A DNA stretch of 64,000 nucleotides from PALSA-270 sp963770915 (GTDB taxonomy: Bacteria > Acidobacteriota > Terriglobia > Terriglobales > Acidobacteriaceae). Below, one piece after another: positions 49,245 through 57,467 of this stretch (within the stretch, counting starts at the first letter, position 1; the number at the start of each line of letters is the position of its first letter). The position numbers and the translations under genes are program-made. The notes beneath the pieces were generated by a model, which worked only from the letters and a program-made list of their open reading frames with translations, ran no database searches and was not told the DNA's origin. Where the stretch lies: NCBI GenBank assembly GCA_963770915.1, contig CAVYRG010000001.1, forward strand, positions 1 through 64,000, given 5' to 3'.

Positions 49245-50375
49245 CTAGGAAACAGAAACGGCAGCCAAGCCACGCTGCTGGCGCAAGATCGCCAAAAACG
49301 ATTCCTGGCTCAGGGAAGCATGATTCCGCAGCAAATCCAACAAGGGATCGTCGAACTGGCTGGGTTCGGATTGCGCATTGTTTAAGGCCTGGTTGGTCGT
49401 CAGAGCGGTGGGAGTAATCATCAATTCCGGAGCGGTACCGGGAAAGCTGATGAGGAACTGAATGAACTTTGTTGTGTCTTCCGTTTCCCGCGGCGTGCGC
49501 GAGGCAAACTCGATGCCCATGCCAAAGCCCGGATGCATCACGCGGACCATTCCTTGCGCTTGCAGCTCCATGGCGGCCGCTTTGATCCCCAAAACCACTC
49601 CGGAACGCTCGGGATACGGAGACTCGGTTTCGACGTAACATCCGCCCATGCTCAAGTCGGTAAGCTTGCAGGGAGAAATCAGTGAGGGATCCTCGGGCGG
49701 AAGCTTTTGCGAGTTGAGGGCAACCCAATCGCGCAGCCGGCCGCGCATGGTTTGCGAAAGCCCGGCGAAACGAAGCCCGCATTGTCCGTTGGGGTTGGCC
49801 CAGGCAACCTCGCCGCGTGTTTCCACCTGAGTTCTGCCCTCGGGTAAAACGAACTGCAGATTCACCGACGCGGCAGGGGAAAGCGGCTGTGAGGCGAGCA
49901 AGTCCACCCCGTCCTCGCTCAGGTCGAGCAGGATTCCTTCCATCTCCCGCCCGTTCGGCATGCGAAGCTGCACCATAGCTTGCACCGGAACGCGCAGTGA
50001 GCGGCGACGTTCCCGCTTGATGAGAATCGTCGCGGCCTGCAAGCTGGCATGCGCCTGGGACTGGGAAATCGGCTTGTAGAGGACGAAATGTGCGCCGGCG
50101 CCGAAAGCGCTGCGCACTTGCGACTGGTCGCGAAGCAAGGCGACCGTCACCAGCCCGTTGCGCGGGGATGCCACGCGCGTGTTCTGCAGGACCATGAGGG
50201 CGCGTTTCGCGTCGTCGAAATCCACCAGAACCGCATCGAACTTCTGTCCGCTTAGCTCGCGGATGGCTTCGGCGTGGCCACAACGAAGCATATTGATGCC
50301 AAAACCAGACAGGACCGTCTGCAAGACGGTGGCTGCTTCGTCGTCCGTCGAAACCAGAAGGGATTGCAGCGTCAT
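49245..50375 (-). CDS. receiver-like plus double PilZ-domain protein
   Basis: The 376-residue protein has an N-terminal receiver-like domain (about 1-120) with KFDAVLVDFDDAKR carrying a candidate phospho-acceptor Asp and VLYKPIS a Lys. A first PilZ domain (about 125-215) begins with RERRRSLRVPVQA, holding the Arg-x3-Arg pattern, and LLDLSEDGVDL carrying the D-x-S-x-x-G motif. A second PilZ-like domain (about 225-320) has CKLTDLSMGGCYVETESPYP. PilZ domains bind cyclic di-GMP. The first domain has both motifs, but the second lacks the Arg pair, so it may not bind. A small coiled-coil gene lies 40 bp upstream. Confidence 0.8.
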   Translation of the reverse strand: MTLQSLLVSTDDEAATVLQTVLSGFGINMLRCGHAEAIRELSGQKFDAVLVDFDDAKRALMVLQNTRVASPRNGLVTVALLRDQSQVRSAFGAGAHFVLYKPISQSQAHASLQAATILIKRERRRSLRVPVQAMVQLRMPNGREMEGILLDLSEDGVDLLASQPLSPAASVNLQFVLPEGRTQVETRGEVAWANPNGQCGLRFAGLSQTMRGRLRDWVALNSQKLPPEDPSLISPCKLTDLSMGGCYVETESPYPERSGVVLGIKAAAMELQAQGMVRVMHPGFGMGIEFASRTPRETEDTTKFIQFLISFPGTAPELMITPTALTTNQALNNAQSEPSQFDDPLLDLLRNHASLSQESFLAILRQQRGLAAVSVS

Positions 50376-50414
50376 GACGCTCTCACTTGGGGGCGCGTGG
50401 CGATTCCTCCGCCA

Positions 50415-50705
50415 TTACGGCCACCGGAGGGCAAGGGGACGGGGAGGCCCGGCGGGTTCAGGATTGGGGGCCCCGGCTTCGTTTCCTCCGGATGCCGAGG
50501 CAGCTTTGCTGGCTGGATTCTTCGGCTCGGCGAGCTCTTCCTCCTCGTCGCCGAGAACCGGATTCTCGTCCTCTTCGTCGCTGTCGGCCAGCAGGGAGGC
50601 AACTTCGCGCAGCTTTTCTTCCGCCTGCTCGAGTAATTTAATCTCCTTGGCCAGTTGGGCCTGCTGAGCCTGCTTGCGCCGGATGACTTGGCGAATATCC
50701 TTCAT
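50415..50705 (-). CDS. small acidic coiled-coil protein, unknown function
   Basis: The 96-residue protein has an N-terminal helix with heptad-like charge (KDIRQVIRRKQAQQAQLAKE, IKLLEQAEEKLREVASLL), then an acidic stretch (DSDEEDENPVLGDEEEELAE) and a Pro-rich end. GGGGGA precedes the ATG at 50705. It lies 40 bp upstream of the PilZ gene on the same strand and may form a transcription unit with it. I recognise no family. Its coding status rests on the ribosome-binding site and the pattern of charge. Confidence 0.6.
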   Translation of the reverse strand: MKDIRQVIRRKQAQQAQLAKEIKLLEQAEEKLREVASLLADSDEEDENPVLGDEEEELAEPKNPASKAASASGGNEAGAPNPEPAGPPRPLALRWP

Positions 50706-50752
50706 AAATCCCCCATCTGGAAAATCTAAGGAGGAGGAGAAGCATCGTCAAC

Positions 50753-50785
50753 GGTAATCGCCCTTTTGCAGATTACCGGGGTAAT
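50753..50785. promoter_or_regulatory. alternating GGTAAT half-sites upstream of the coiled-coil gene
   Basis: Upstream of 50705 are GGTAAT at 50753-50758, ATTACC (complement) at 50772-50777 and GGTAAT at 50780-50785. The first pair forms a dyad CGGTAATC/GATTACCG with an 11-nt spacer. The spacing fits a regulator operator. It could also be a hairpin of 8 bp. Confidence 0.4.
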
Positions 50786-51190
50786 TCGTTACGGGGGGAA
50801 ATGCGCGCAAGTTCATGAAAACAAGCGGCGACGAAGTGCGCCGGGCGTTAAACACGGCAAGGCGGCCATTGTGGCCGGAACAATGGCACGATCGTGGGAT
50901 GTACACACCGCCTGCTACGCGATATGTTCAATGCGAGCAGTTCTGGGGGAGGGCTGTTCGGGCGTCCTGTGACTCTTTGAGTCCGGGACGTTTCTTATTT
51001 GCGGCAAGCAGAAACTGCCCGCTCAGCATTCTAAGCCGCATAACTTTAGCGCAACGAGCCGGAATCTCGTCCCATTCACTGCGAACCCTCTTCGTGAACT
51101 CCGCGCCCTGATTTGAATTGCGGCCGCAGAGTGAATACCATGCCTGCATTGCCGCAAATCTGCAAGATCAACGAGTGAATGAGGATGGCT
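50786..51190. other. gene-free upstream region of cysK
   Basis: No credible gene is present. I did not find a clear riboswitch or a clear sigma70 promoter here. Confidence 0.4.
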
Positions 51191-52162
51191 ATGAAAATTG
51201 CAAAAGATATTACGGAATTAATCGGCAACACGCCGCTGGTTCGGCTGAACAAGGTCACCGAGGGCTGCGCCGCGGAAGTCGTCGCCAAGCTGGAAGGCGC
51301 GAATCCTTGCGCCAGCGTGAAAGACCGCATTGGGGTCAGCATGATTACGGACGCGGAGCGGGCCGGGAAGATTCAGCCGGGGAAAACCGTGCTGATCGAG
51401 CCTACCAGCGGCAACACCGGCATCGGCCTGGCATTTGTGGCGGCAGTCCGAGGCTACAAGCTGATCCTCGTCATGCCCGACACCATGAGTCTTGAGAGAC
51501 GCGTGCTATTGCTTGCGTTCGGAGCCGAGATCGTGCTCACGCCCGGCCCGAATGGAATGAAGGCCGCTATCGCCAAAGCCGGCGAAATACTCGCCAGCAC
51601 GCCGAACGGATACATGCTGCAGCAATTCGACAACCCCGCCAATCCCAAGATTCACTTCGAAACGACGGGCCCGGAAATTTGGAATGACACCGACGGGCGC
51701 GTCGACATTCTGGTCTCTGGCGTGGGCACGGGCGGCACCATCACCGGAATCTGCCAGTACATCAAGCCGAAAAAAACGTCGTTCAAGGCGGTCGCGGTCG
51801 AGCCGGCGGATAGCGCGGTGCTTTCTGGAGGCAAGCCTTCCCCCCACAAGATTCAAGGCATCGGAGCAGGTTTCATTCCCAGCATTCTGCGCCGGGACTT
51901 CATCGACGAAGTCGTTACCGTGAGCAACGACGAAGCCATTGGGATGGCGCGGCGTCTCGCCAAAGAGGAAGGCTTGCTGGTGGGAATTTCTTCCGGGGCC
52001 GCGGTGATGGCCGCGGTGCGCGTGGCGGCGAGGAAAGAGAACGCCGGCAAGCTGATTGTGGTCGTGCTGCCCGATTTCGGCGAGCGCTATCTCACTAGCG
52101 TCCTGTTCGATGCGCTGCGGAACGAGGCGCTGCGGCTTCCGACTGCGGCGATCGCGGCGTAA
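51191..52162 (+). CDS. cysK: cysteine synthase (O-acetylserine sulfhydrylase)
   Basis: The 323-residue PLP enzyme makes cysteine from O-acetylserine and sulfide. AKDITELIGNTPLVRLNKVT begins the protein. The PLP Lys is in NPCASVKDRIGVSMI near residue 40, and EPTSGNTGIGLAFVAAVRGY binds the substrate. VSGVGTGGTITGICQYIKPK and KIQGIGAGFIPSIL bind PLP phosphate and later loops. The start at 51191 has AGGA upstream; two in-frame ATGs (51179 and 51185) lie just before. cysE follows 4 bp after, so the two pathway steps are one operon and the enzymes may form the cysteine synthase complex. Confidence 0.95.
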   Translation: MKIAKDITELIGNTPLVRLNKVTEGCAAEVVAKLEGANPCASVKDRIGVSMITDAERAGKIQPGKTVLIEPTSGNTGIGLAFVAAVRGYKLILVMPDTMSLERRVLLLAFGAEIVLTPGPNGMKAAIAKAGEILASTPNGYMLQQFDNPANPKIHFETTGPEIWNDTDGRVDILVSGVGTGGTITGICQYIKPKKTSFKAVAVEPADSAVLSGGKPSPHKIQGIGAGFIPSILRRDFIDEVVTVSNDEAIGMARRLAKEEGLLVGISSGAAVMAAVRVAARKENAGKLIVVVLPDFGERYLTSVLFDALRNEALRLPTAAIAA

Positions 52163-52165
52163 TTC

Positions 52166-52870
52166 ATGCCGAGCTTCGCATCCCTGGTCCGTGAAGATGT
52201 GGCGAGCGCGCTGGAACGCGACCCGGCGGCGCGCTCGCGCCTGGAAGTCTTTCTTTGTTATGCAGGCTTGCACGCGGTCTGGTTCCATCGCGTAAACCAC
52301 TGGCTGTGGAAACATGGTTTTTTGCTTCTGGCGCGATGGCTGGCGCAGGTGGCGCGATTTCTCACGGGGATTGAAATCCATCCTGGAGCCGAGATCGGCC
52401 GGCGGCTGTTCATCGATCACGGGCTGGGCACCGTGATCGGCGAAACGGCGGTAGTGGGCAACGACGTGACCATGTACCAGGGCGTCACGCTAGGCGGCAC
52501 AGGCAAAGAGCGGGGCAAGCGGCATCCCACCATCGAAGACAACGTGGTCATCGGTGGGGGCGCGAAGATTCTGGGGAACATCACCGTGGGGCAGAACTGC
52601 CGCATCGGAGCCGGATCGGTGGTGCTGCGCAACGTGCCCCCAGATTCCACTGTCGTTGGTGTTCCCGGCCACATCGTGTTCCGCAACGGTCAACGCGTGG
52701 TGATTACCGATCCCAAGCAGATCAACGACCCGCTCTCCGAAGCGCTGGCTGCCGTGGCCGCCGAGGTTGCCAAGCTGCGCGAGCGGGTGCAGAAGCTGGA
52801 AGGCTCGGGGGAGGAGCCGGCATCGGCGTCTCTGCAGAGGATTATGGAGGATATGGATTATCAGATTTAA
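52166..52870 (+). CDS. cysE: serine O-acetyltransferase CysE
   Basis: The 234-residue left-handed beta-helix acetyltransferase makes O-acetylserine for CysK. The N-terminal helices (VREDVASALERDPAARSRLE; WFHRVNHWLWKHGFLLLARW) precede the hexapeptide repeats. IHPGAEIGRRLFIDHGLGTV, TMYQGVTLGGTGKERGKRHP and LGNITVGQNCRIGAGSVVLR are the active region, with the His in IDHG. The C-terminal tail ends DMDYQI, with an Ile as in the CysE tail that docks into CysK. It lies 4 bp after cysK, in the reverse of the usual order. Confidence 0.95.
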   Translation: MPSFASLVREDVASALERDPAARSRLEVFLCYAGLHAVWFHRVNHWLWKHGFLLLARWLAQVARFLTGIEIHPGAEIGRRLFIDHGLGTVIGETAVVGNDVTMYQGVTLGGTGKERGKRHPTIEDNVVIGGGAKILGNITVGQNCRIGAGSVVLRNVPPDSTVVGVPGHIVFRNGQRVVITDPKQINDPLSEALAAVAAEVAKLRERVQKLEGSGEEPASASLQRIMEDMDYQI

Positions 52871-53301
52871 GGGTTGTGGCTGCTCCCGACGGCAGGCGAG
52901 GGAAGAACCGTAAAAGAAAGAGGCTGCGCGTTTCCTGTCGCCAGTCCGTCACGCAGCCCACCACAGAACAGTGCGGAACCATGCACCTCCCAGTATCTTT
53001 CGTGCAAATGCCCCGAACTGCGTACTTATTGCCACAGCCACATTGGGGCAGGTTCGGAAGAATGGGTATGATTAGCGTCGCGGCAAAACGTGATTGGAAT
53101 CACAGAATTGAACGCCTTTCTTTCAGTCGGAAACGGCAGGCGTTTTATTTGATGCTTGGTTGTAATTGGGGTAGTTGGGGAGTGGTTTGATCGCCGTCAC
53201 ATGCACAGGCTTTCATTTGGTCTGCTGCCCAGGGCGATCAGTCTCAAGCTCATTGGGTCCTACGAATCGGGCGTTGACTCAGAATGTCCGGAGCCAGCTC
53301 C
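52871..53301. other. intergenic region after cysE
   Basis: No gene I can support lies here on either strand. A Cys-rich frame on the minus strand (about 52940-53054) has no start codon and is not called. Confidence 0.45.
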
Positions 53302-53460
53302 TCAGCCCGCATTCTTCTTTTCTTTGTCTCTTGATTGTTTACTGGGCGCTTCGGCGATCGCTTCTAGGTCGACCGTTTCGGAACATTCTCCGTTCTCGTC
53401 GTAATCGCATTCGCGGCCGGGATGCGCTTGCTTGCACTTTTGGCAGAATTCAGTGGCCAT
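53302..53460 (-). CDS. small Cys-rich protein, candidate zinc-binding
   Basis: The 52-codon gene reads MATEFCQKCKQAHPGRECDY then DENGECSETV and a charged tail ending in KNAG. Four Cys lie at residues 6, 9, 18 and 26, starting with a C-x2-C pair, so a small zinc ribbon or similar metal site is plausible. The second half is acidic then lysine-rich (KQSRDKEKKN). AGGTGG sits about 6 nt before the ATG at 53460. It is transcribed toward the end of cysE. It has no recognised family, and the call rests on the ribosome-binding site and Cys spacing. Confidence 0.65.
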   Translation of the reverse strand: MATEFCQKCKQAHPGRECDYDENGECSETVDLEAIAEAPSKQSRDKEKKNAG

Positions 53461-53688
53461 GGTCCACCTCGGTTCACTGTGCCCAATCTTATCCCTTATG
53501 ACGATCCGAGGGAACAGTCTCCGTCACTTTCGTTTCCGGCGAGCTAGGCCTGCCGTTGTGAACCCAAAACGCCCCCTGACCGCTGCAATCTCCTTGGGTT
53601 CAATTGCAGATGCATATATACAGTTCGGCCATCACTATGTGTTCCGTAAGGAACAGTGCTGACGGAGAGGGATGCTTCGCGTGGGAAA

Positions 53689-53765
53689 TGGTGCGCCCTG
53701 AGAGATTCGAACTCCCGACCTTCTGGTTCGTAGCCAGACGCTCTATCCAGCTGAGCTAAGGGCGC
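53689..53765 (-). tRNA. tRNA-Arg (anticodon ACG)
   Basis: The full cloverleaf reads GCGCCCT, D arm GCTC/GAGC, anticodon stem TCTGG/CCAGA with loop CTACGAA, T arm GGGAG TTCGAAT CTCTC and AGGGCGC, plus encoded ACCA. Loop position 34-36 is ACG, so it is tRNA-Arg; A34 is normally changed to inosine. 77 nt including CCA. Confidence 0.98.
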
Positions 53766-53777
53766 TCCGATTCGAAA

Positions 53778-53783
53778 ATTATA
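53778..53783 (-). promoter_or_regulatory. -10 box of the tRNA-Arg promoter
   Basis: A perfect TATAAT on the minus strand (53783-53778) lies 12 nt before the tRNA 5' end. A -35 consensus was not seen. It probably starts the transcript just upstream of the tRNA. Confidence 0.6.
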
Positions 53784-53872
53784 CACGACGTGATTCCGGG
53801 CTATGGCTCGGTGTCCCTCTCATCACGGCCTCGGTGTAAGATCAGTGCGAAGCGGTCTGCGTTCGGAGGCGT

Positions 53873-54082
53873 ATGAAGGGAATCTTTGCAGTCGTACTGC
53901 TGGCCGCGCTGAGTTTGGCGCTGCCGATGCCGGTTAGGGCGCAAATTTTCATGGGCAAGGACAGTGCTCGCCGGGCGCAGAAGGCGGCCAAGAAGCAGCA
54001 AAAGGCGCTGAACAAGTCCGCCAAGAAATACCGGAAGGCGCAATTGAAGGCTGCGAAAAAGGCGCGCCGCCGCGCCAGATAG
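53873..54082 (+). CDS. small exported Lys/Arg-rich protein
   Basis: The 69-residue protein has a signal peptide (GIFAVVLLAALSLALPMPVRA). The mature 45 residues are highly basic (DSARRAQKAAKKQQKALNKS, then AKKYRKAQLKAAKKARRRAR). Such peptides may bind polyanions such as envelope polysaccharide or DNA, but function is not established. Start ATG at 53873. It is just upstream of an otherwise gene-poor stretch. Confidence 0.6.
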   Translation: MKGIFAVVLLAALSLALPMPVRAQIFMGKDSARRAQKAAKKQQKALNKSAKKYRKAQLKAAKKARRRAR

Positions 54083-54482
54083 CGTTGCGCGATTCGCGGG
54101 TTGGGACCCGCTACGTAGAGAACGTTCGGGCGAGTGCGGCGATGTCCATGGCGCCGTACAGGCACCTTCGATTAGATTTCCACCCGGTTTTCGGCAGTTC
54201 CCGTGCCTTTTGGGGCCAGCGTAAATCTTTCCTGAAGACTGGCAATTCCTACCCTCCCAGTCGGGTCTCAGGCCACGTATTTTCAATGATTTAGGATTGG
54301 CATGGGGGATGCATTAGCAAAGCCCAGACGAAGTGGCGCGCAATGGGGCGCTTCAGAGAATGACTTCGGCCAGAGGTTTTCCGGAGCGTCCCTTGCTTAC
54401 TTCGCAAAAGTGCTCTTCTCCGGGCCGCGCCAGTTTGTTGCAGCCCTTCCCCCCTTAAAGTCGCAATGGAGTCGATTCAGAG
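54083..54482. other. gene-poor stretch with a sigma54-like site
   Basis: No gene is supported on either strand. It contains the candidate sigma54 promoter described at 54298-54313. The rest shows no structure I can interpret. Confidence 0.4.
54298..54313 (+). promoter_or_regulatory. candidate sigma54 promoter without an obvious gene
   Basis: The site TGGCATGGGGGATGCA (54298-54313) has the GG and GC elements at the spacing of -24/-12 promoters (TGGCAC-N5-TTGCA pattern, 14 of 16 positions counting N). The next plus-strand gene is copA at 54845, over 500 bp away, with a minus-strand gene between. It may drive an unannotated small RNA or be a chance match. Confidence 0.45.
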
Positions 54483-54710
54483 TCAGGCGAGCGCAAGCCG
54501 GTCGCGCAGGTCGACTCCTGCGCGCCGCAATAATCCTGCGATTACCGGTTCCTTCAGGCGCGAAGCGTCAAACTCCACGCGCAAAATCTTTTCTTTCTCG
54601 TCGACACTAATGCGGCGCACGCCGTAAACTTCCCGCATGTTGTCGAGGGCGCGCATTTCGGGCTCCCCGGGAGTGGTGCCGTAGCGGTAGGCAACTTCCA
54701 GTTGGGTCAT
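54483..54710 (-). CDS. small HMA-fold-like protein without the CxxC metal site
   Basis: The 75-residue protein reads TQLEVAYRYGTTPGEPEMRA, then LDNMREVYGVRRISVDEKEK and ILRVEFDASRLKEPVIAGLL. This beta-alpha-beta-beta-alpha-beta order is that of heavy-metal-associated (HMA) domains such as CopZ. The Cys-x2-Cys metal site between strand 1 and helix 1 is absent (GTTPGEPEM there). GGAGG precedes the ATG at 54710 at long spacing (about 11 nt). It is divergent from copA, with about 130 bp between. Role as a chaperone is therefore doubtful, and a regulatory or structural role is possible. Confidence 0.65.
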   Translation of the reverse strand: MTQLEVAYRYGTTPGEPEMRALDNMREVYGVRRISVDEKEKILRVEFDASRLKEPVIAGLLRRAGVDLRDRLALA

Positions 54711-54844
54711 GGGTCTCGAATCCTCCACCTGACTAAAAGATATATCATCTGAGGGGGGGCTTGCGGCGGTTGCGGGATGAGAAGATTCGCCGCGATGCCC
54801 GTCTGAATCGGCGGCAACACCAGCAACATCGAACCCTCTGAGGG

Positions 54845-57322
54845 ATGGAACAACCTGCCAACTCCGCTGCCGTTAAAGATCCGGTCTGCGGCATGACGGT
54901 GGACCCGGCAAAATCCAAGCATAGGGCCGAACACGCCGGGAAGGCCTACTACTTCTGCTGCGGCGGCTGCGCGACCAAATTCCAAGCCCAGCCTGAGAAA
55001 TATCTGGCGCCGCGCCCAGAAAAGCCAGCACCGGTGCAAATCAGCATGGCCCCGGTGACGATCGCGGCGGCTGCGCCACCCATGGCAAAGCCTTCTTCCG
55101 TTTCCGCCTACGTCTGTCCCATGTGCCCGGAAGTTCGCGAGCCGAAACTCGGGCCATGCCCCAAATGCGGCATGGCGTTGGAACGCGAAATGCCTGTGGC
55201 GGCGACTCGCGTCGCCTACACCTGCCCGATGCACCCTGAGATTGTGCGCGACGCCCCGGGAGCCTGCCCAATCTGCGGCATGGCGCTTGAGCCGCGAACC
55301 GTGAGAGCGGAAGAGGAAGAGAATCCTGAGCTGCGCAACATGAGCCGGCGCTTCTGGGTGAGCGTCGCGTTGACGGCGCCGCTGCTGGCGCTTGCCATGG
55401 CCGATATGTTGCCCGGGATGCCGGTGCAGCATGCGCTTCCCAGCCATGCGTTGCCATGGATCGAGCTGCTGTTGGCCTCGCCGGTCGTGCTTTGGGGCGG
55501 GTGGCCGTTCTTCCAGCGCGGTTGGGCGTCCATCGTCAACCGCGCCACGAATATGTTCACGCTGATCGCCATGGGCACCGGTGTAGCTTACCTATTCAGC
55601 TTGCTGGCGATCGTCTTCCCGCGGATGTTTCCGGCTTCTTTCCTTCAGCCGGACGGCAGCCCGCCGGTTTACTTTGAGGCTTCCGCCGCGATTGTGACGC
55701 TGGTCCTGCTGGGACAGGTGCTCGAACTCCGTGCCCGCAGCCGAACCGGGGCGGCAATTCGCGCGCTGCTCGACCTGGCTCCGAAGACCGCCCGAGTGCT
55801 GCGCGACGGCCGTGAAGAAGACATTCCACTGGAGCAGGTAAAACCTGGCGACAGGCTGCGGGTGCGTCCCGGCGAGAAAGTGGCGGTCGATGGCGTGGTG
55901 CTCGAAGGCAGCAGCTCGGTGGATGAAGCAATGATTACGGGAGAATCCATGCCGGTGGAAAAACAGCCGGGCAGCCGCGTGATTGGCGCCACTGTGAATG
56001 GAACGGGCTCATTCATCATGCGCGCGGAACATGTGGGCAGCGAAACCCTGCTGGCGCAGATCGTGCAGTTGGTGAGCCAGGCGCAGCGCAGCCGGGCTCC
56101 CATACAGCGGCTGGCCGATCGCGTGGCAGGCTGGTTCGTTCCCGCGGTCATCGCGATTGCGGTGATTACGTTTATCGTGTGGAGCTTTTTCGGTCCAGAG
56201 CCGCGGCTGGCACACGCGCTCATCAATGCCGTCGCGGTGTTGATTATCGCCTGCCCCTGCGCTTTGGGGCTGGCGACGCCGATGGCCATCATGGTCGGAA
56301 CCGGGCGCGGCGCGACCACGGGCGTGCTCATCAAGAACGCCGAAGCGCTGGAAGTTCTGGAAAAAGTGGACACACTGGTCGTCGACAAAACTGGAACCCT
56401 CACCGAAGGCAAGCCCCGCGTGGTTTCTGTGGCGATGATCGGCAACGCAGAGGAAAGCGAGGTTCTCCGCCTGGCCGCTAGCCTGGAGCAGGGAAGCGAG
56501 CATCCGCTGGGAATGGCCGTGATCGTTGCAGCCAAAGAGCGCGGCTTGAAGCTGAGCGAGGCGAAGGAGTTCCGTTCTCTCACCGGGCGCGGCGCCGTTG
56601 GCATTGTCGACGGCAGCAAAATTGCCGCGGGCAACGAACGGCTGCTGCAGGAAATGGGCGTTGACTCTGGGGTTGCCGCACAGAAGGCGCAAGAATTGCA
56701 CAATCGTGGCCAAACGGTGCTCTTTGTGGCGGTAGACGGCCGGCTGGCCGCACTTCTGGGCGTTGCCGATCCGGTCAAGCAATCCGCCATTCCCGCCCTG
56801 CGCGATCTCAAAGGCGAAGGGCTGCGCATTGTCATGCTCACCGGCGACAACCATGCGACGGCGGCGGCGATCGCCAGCCAGCTTGGCATCACCGACTTTC
56901 AGGCGGAAATCCTGCCGGATGGCAAGGCAGAAGTCGTCAAGCGCCTGCAGAGGGATGGTCGCACCGTAGCTATGGCAGGCGATGGGATCAACGACGCCCC
57001 GGCTCTCGCCCAGGCGGACGTAGGAATTGCAATGGGTACCGGCACCGACGTCGCCATGGAAAGTGGCGGCGTGACCCTGCTCGCCGGCGACCTCTCGGGA
57101 ATTGTGCGGGCGCGGCGGCTCAGCCGCGCCACCATGCGCAACATCCGGCAAAACTTGTTCTTTGCCTTCATTTACAACTCGCTGGGGGTGCCGATTGCGG
57201 CAGGTGTGTTGTATCCATTCTTCGGGCTGCTGCTGAGTCCCATCCTGGCGGCGGCGGCCATGAGCTTCAGTTCGGTTTCGGTAATCAGCAACTCGCTGCG
57301 ATTGCGCAGAGTTCAGTTGTGA
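54845..57322 (+). CDS. copA: copper-transporting P1B-type ATPase CopA-like
   Basis: The 825-residue pump exports Cu(I) or a similar metal. A YHS domain (VKDPVCGMTVDPAKSKHRAE; FCCGGCATKFQAQP) is followed by two heavy-metal-binding modules near residues 90-155 (YVCPMCPEVREPKLGPCPKC, GMALE; TCPMHPEIVRDAPGACPICG). Transmembrane helices begin at about 175. The actuator has TGESMPVEK near 365, and the CPC metal motif (ACPCALGLATP) lies near 469. The phosphorylation site is DKTGTLTEG near 514, and GDGINDAPALAQADVGIAMG near 715. FIYNSLGVPIAAGVLYPFFG and MSFSSVSVISNSLRL match Cu(I)-type ATPases. Divergent from the HMA-like gene. Confidence 0.95.
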   Translation: MEQPANSAAVKDPVCGMTVDPAKSKHRAEHAGKAYYFCCGGCATKFQAQPEKYLAPRPEKPAPVQISMAPVTIAAAAPPMAKPSSVSAYVCPMCPEVREPKLGPCPKCGMALEREMPVAATRVAYTCPMHPEIVRDAPGACPICGMALEPRTVRAEEEENPELRNMSRRFWVSVALTAPLLALAMADMLPGMPVQHALPSHALPWIELLLASPVVLWGGWPFFQRGWASIVNRATNMFTLIAMGTGVAYLFSLLAIVFPRMFPASFLQPDGSPPVYFEASAAIVTLVLLGQVLELRARSRTGAAIRALLDLAPKTARVLRDGREEDIPLEQVKPGDRLRVRPGEKVAVDGVVLEGSSSVDEAMITGESMPVEKQPGSRVIGATVNGTGSFIMRAEHVGSETLLAQIVQLVSQAQRSRAPIQRLADRVAGWFVPAVIAIAVITFIVWSFFGPEPRLAHALINAVAVLIIACPCALGLATPMAIMVGTGRGATTGVLIKNAEALEVLEKVDTLVVDKTGTLTEGKPRVVSVAMIGNAEESEVLRLAASLEQGSEHPLGMAVIVAAKERGLKLSEAKEFRSLTGRGAVGIVDGSKIAAGNERLLQEMGVDSGVAAQKAQELHNRGQTVLFVAVDGRLAALLGVADPVKQSAIPALRDLKGEGLRIVMLTGDNHATAAAIASQLGITDFQAEILPDGKAEVVKRLQRDGRTVAMAGDGINDAPALAQADVGIAMGTGTDVAMESGGVTLLAGDLSGIVRARRLSRATMRNIRQNLFFAFIYNSLGVPIAAGVLYPFFGLLLSPILAAAAMSFSSVSVISNSLRLRRVQL

Positions 57323-57467
57323 CTTCAGGTTTTCTCCCTGCTTTCTTGGTTTTGCTGCCTATATAGCCCTGGTTCCTCGGGTACTTTCGGCACCATGGCA
57401 GCAATTGACACGCCATGCTACCTGCTCAACAATGAACCTAACACCTGACAAAAGGTCGGAGGGCTTT

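Noticed and set aside
52940..53054. Cys-rich reading frame on the minus strand (CGCGNKYAVRGICTK and CMVPHCSVVGC)
   Set aside because: A stop lies just upstream and there is no ATG, GTG or TTG before the Cys-rich part, so translation cannot be supported.
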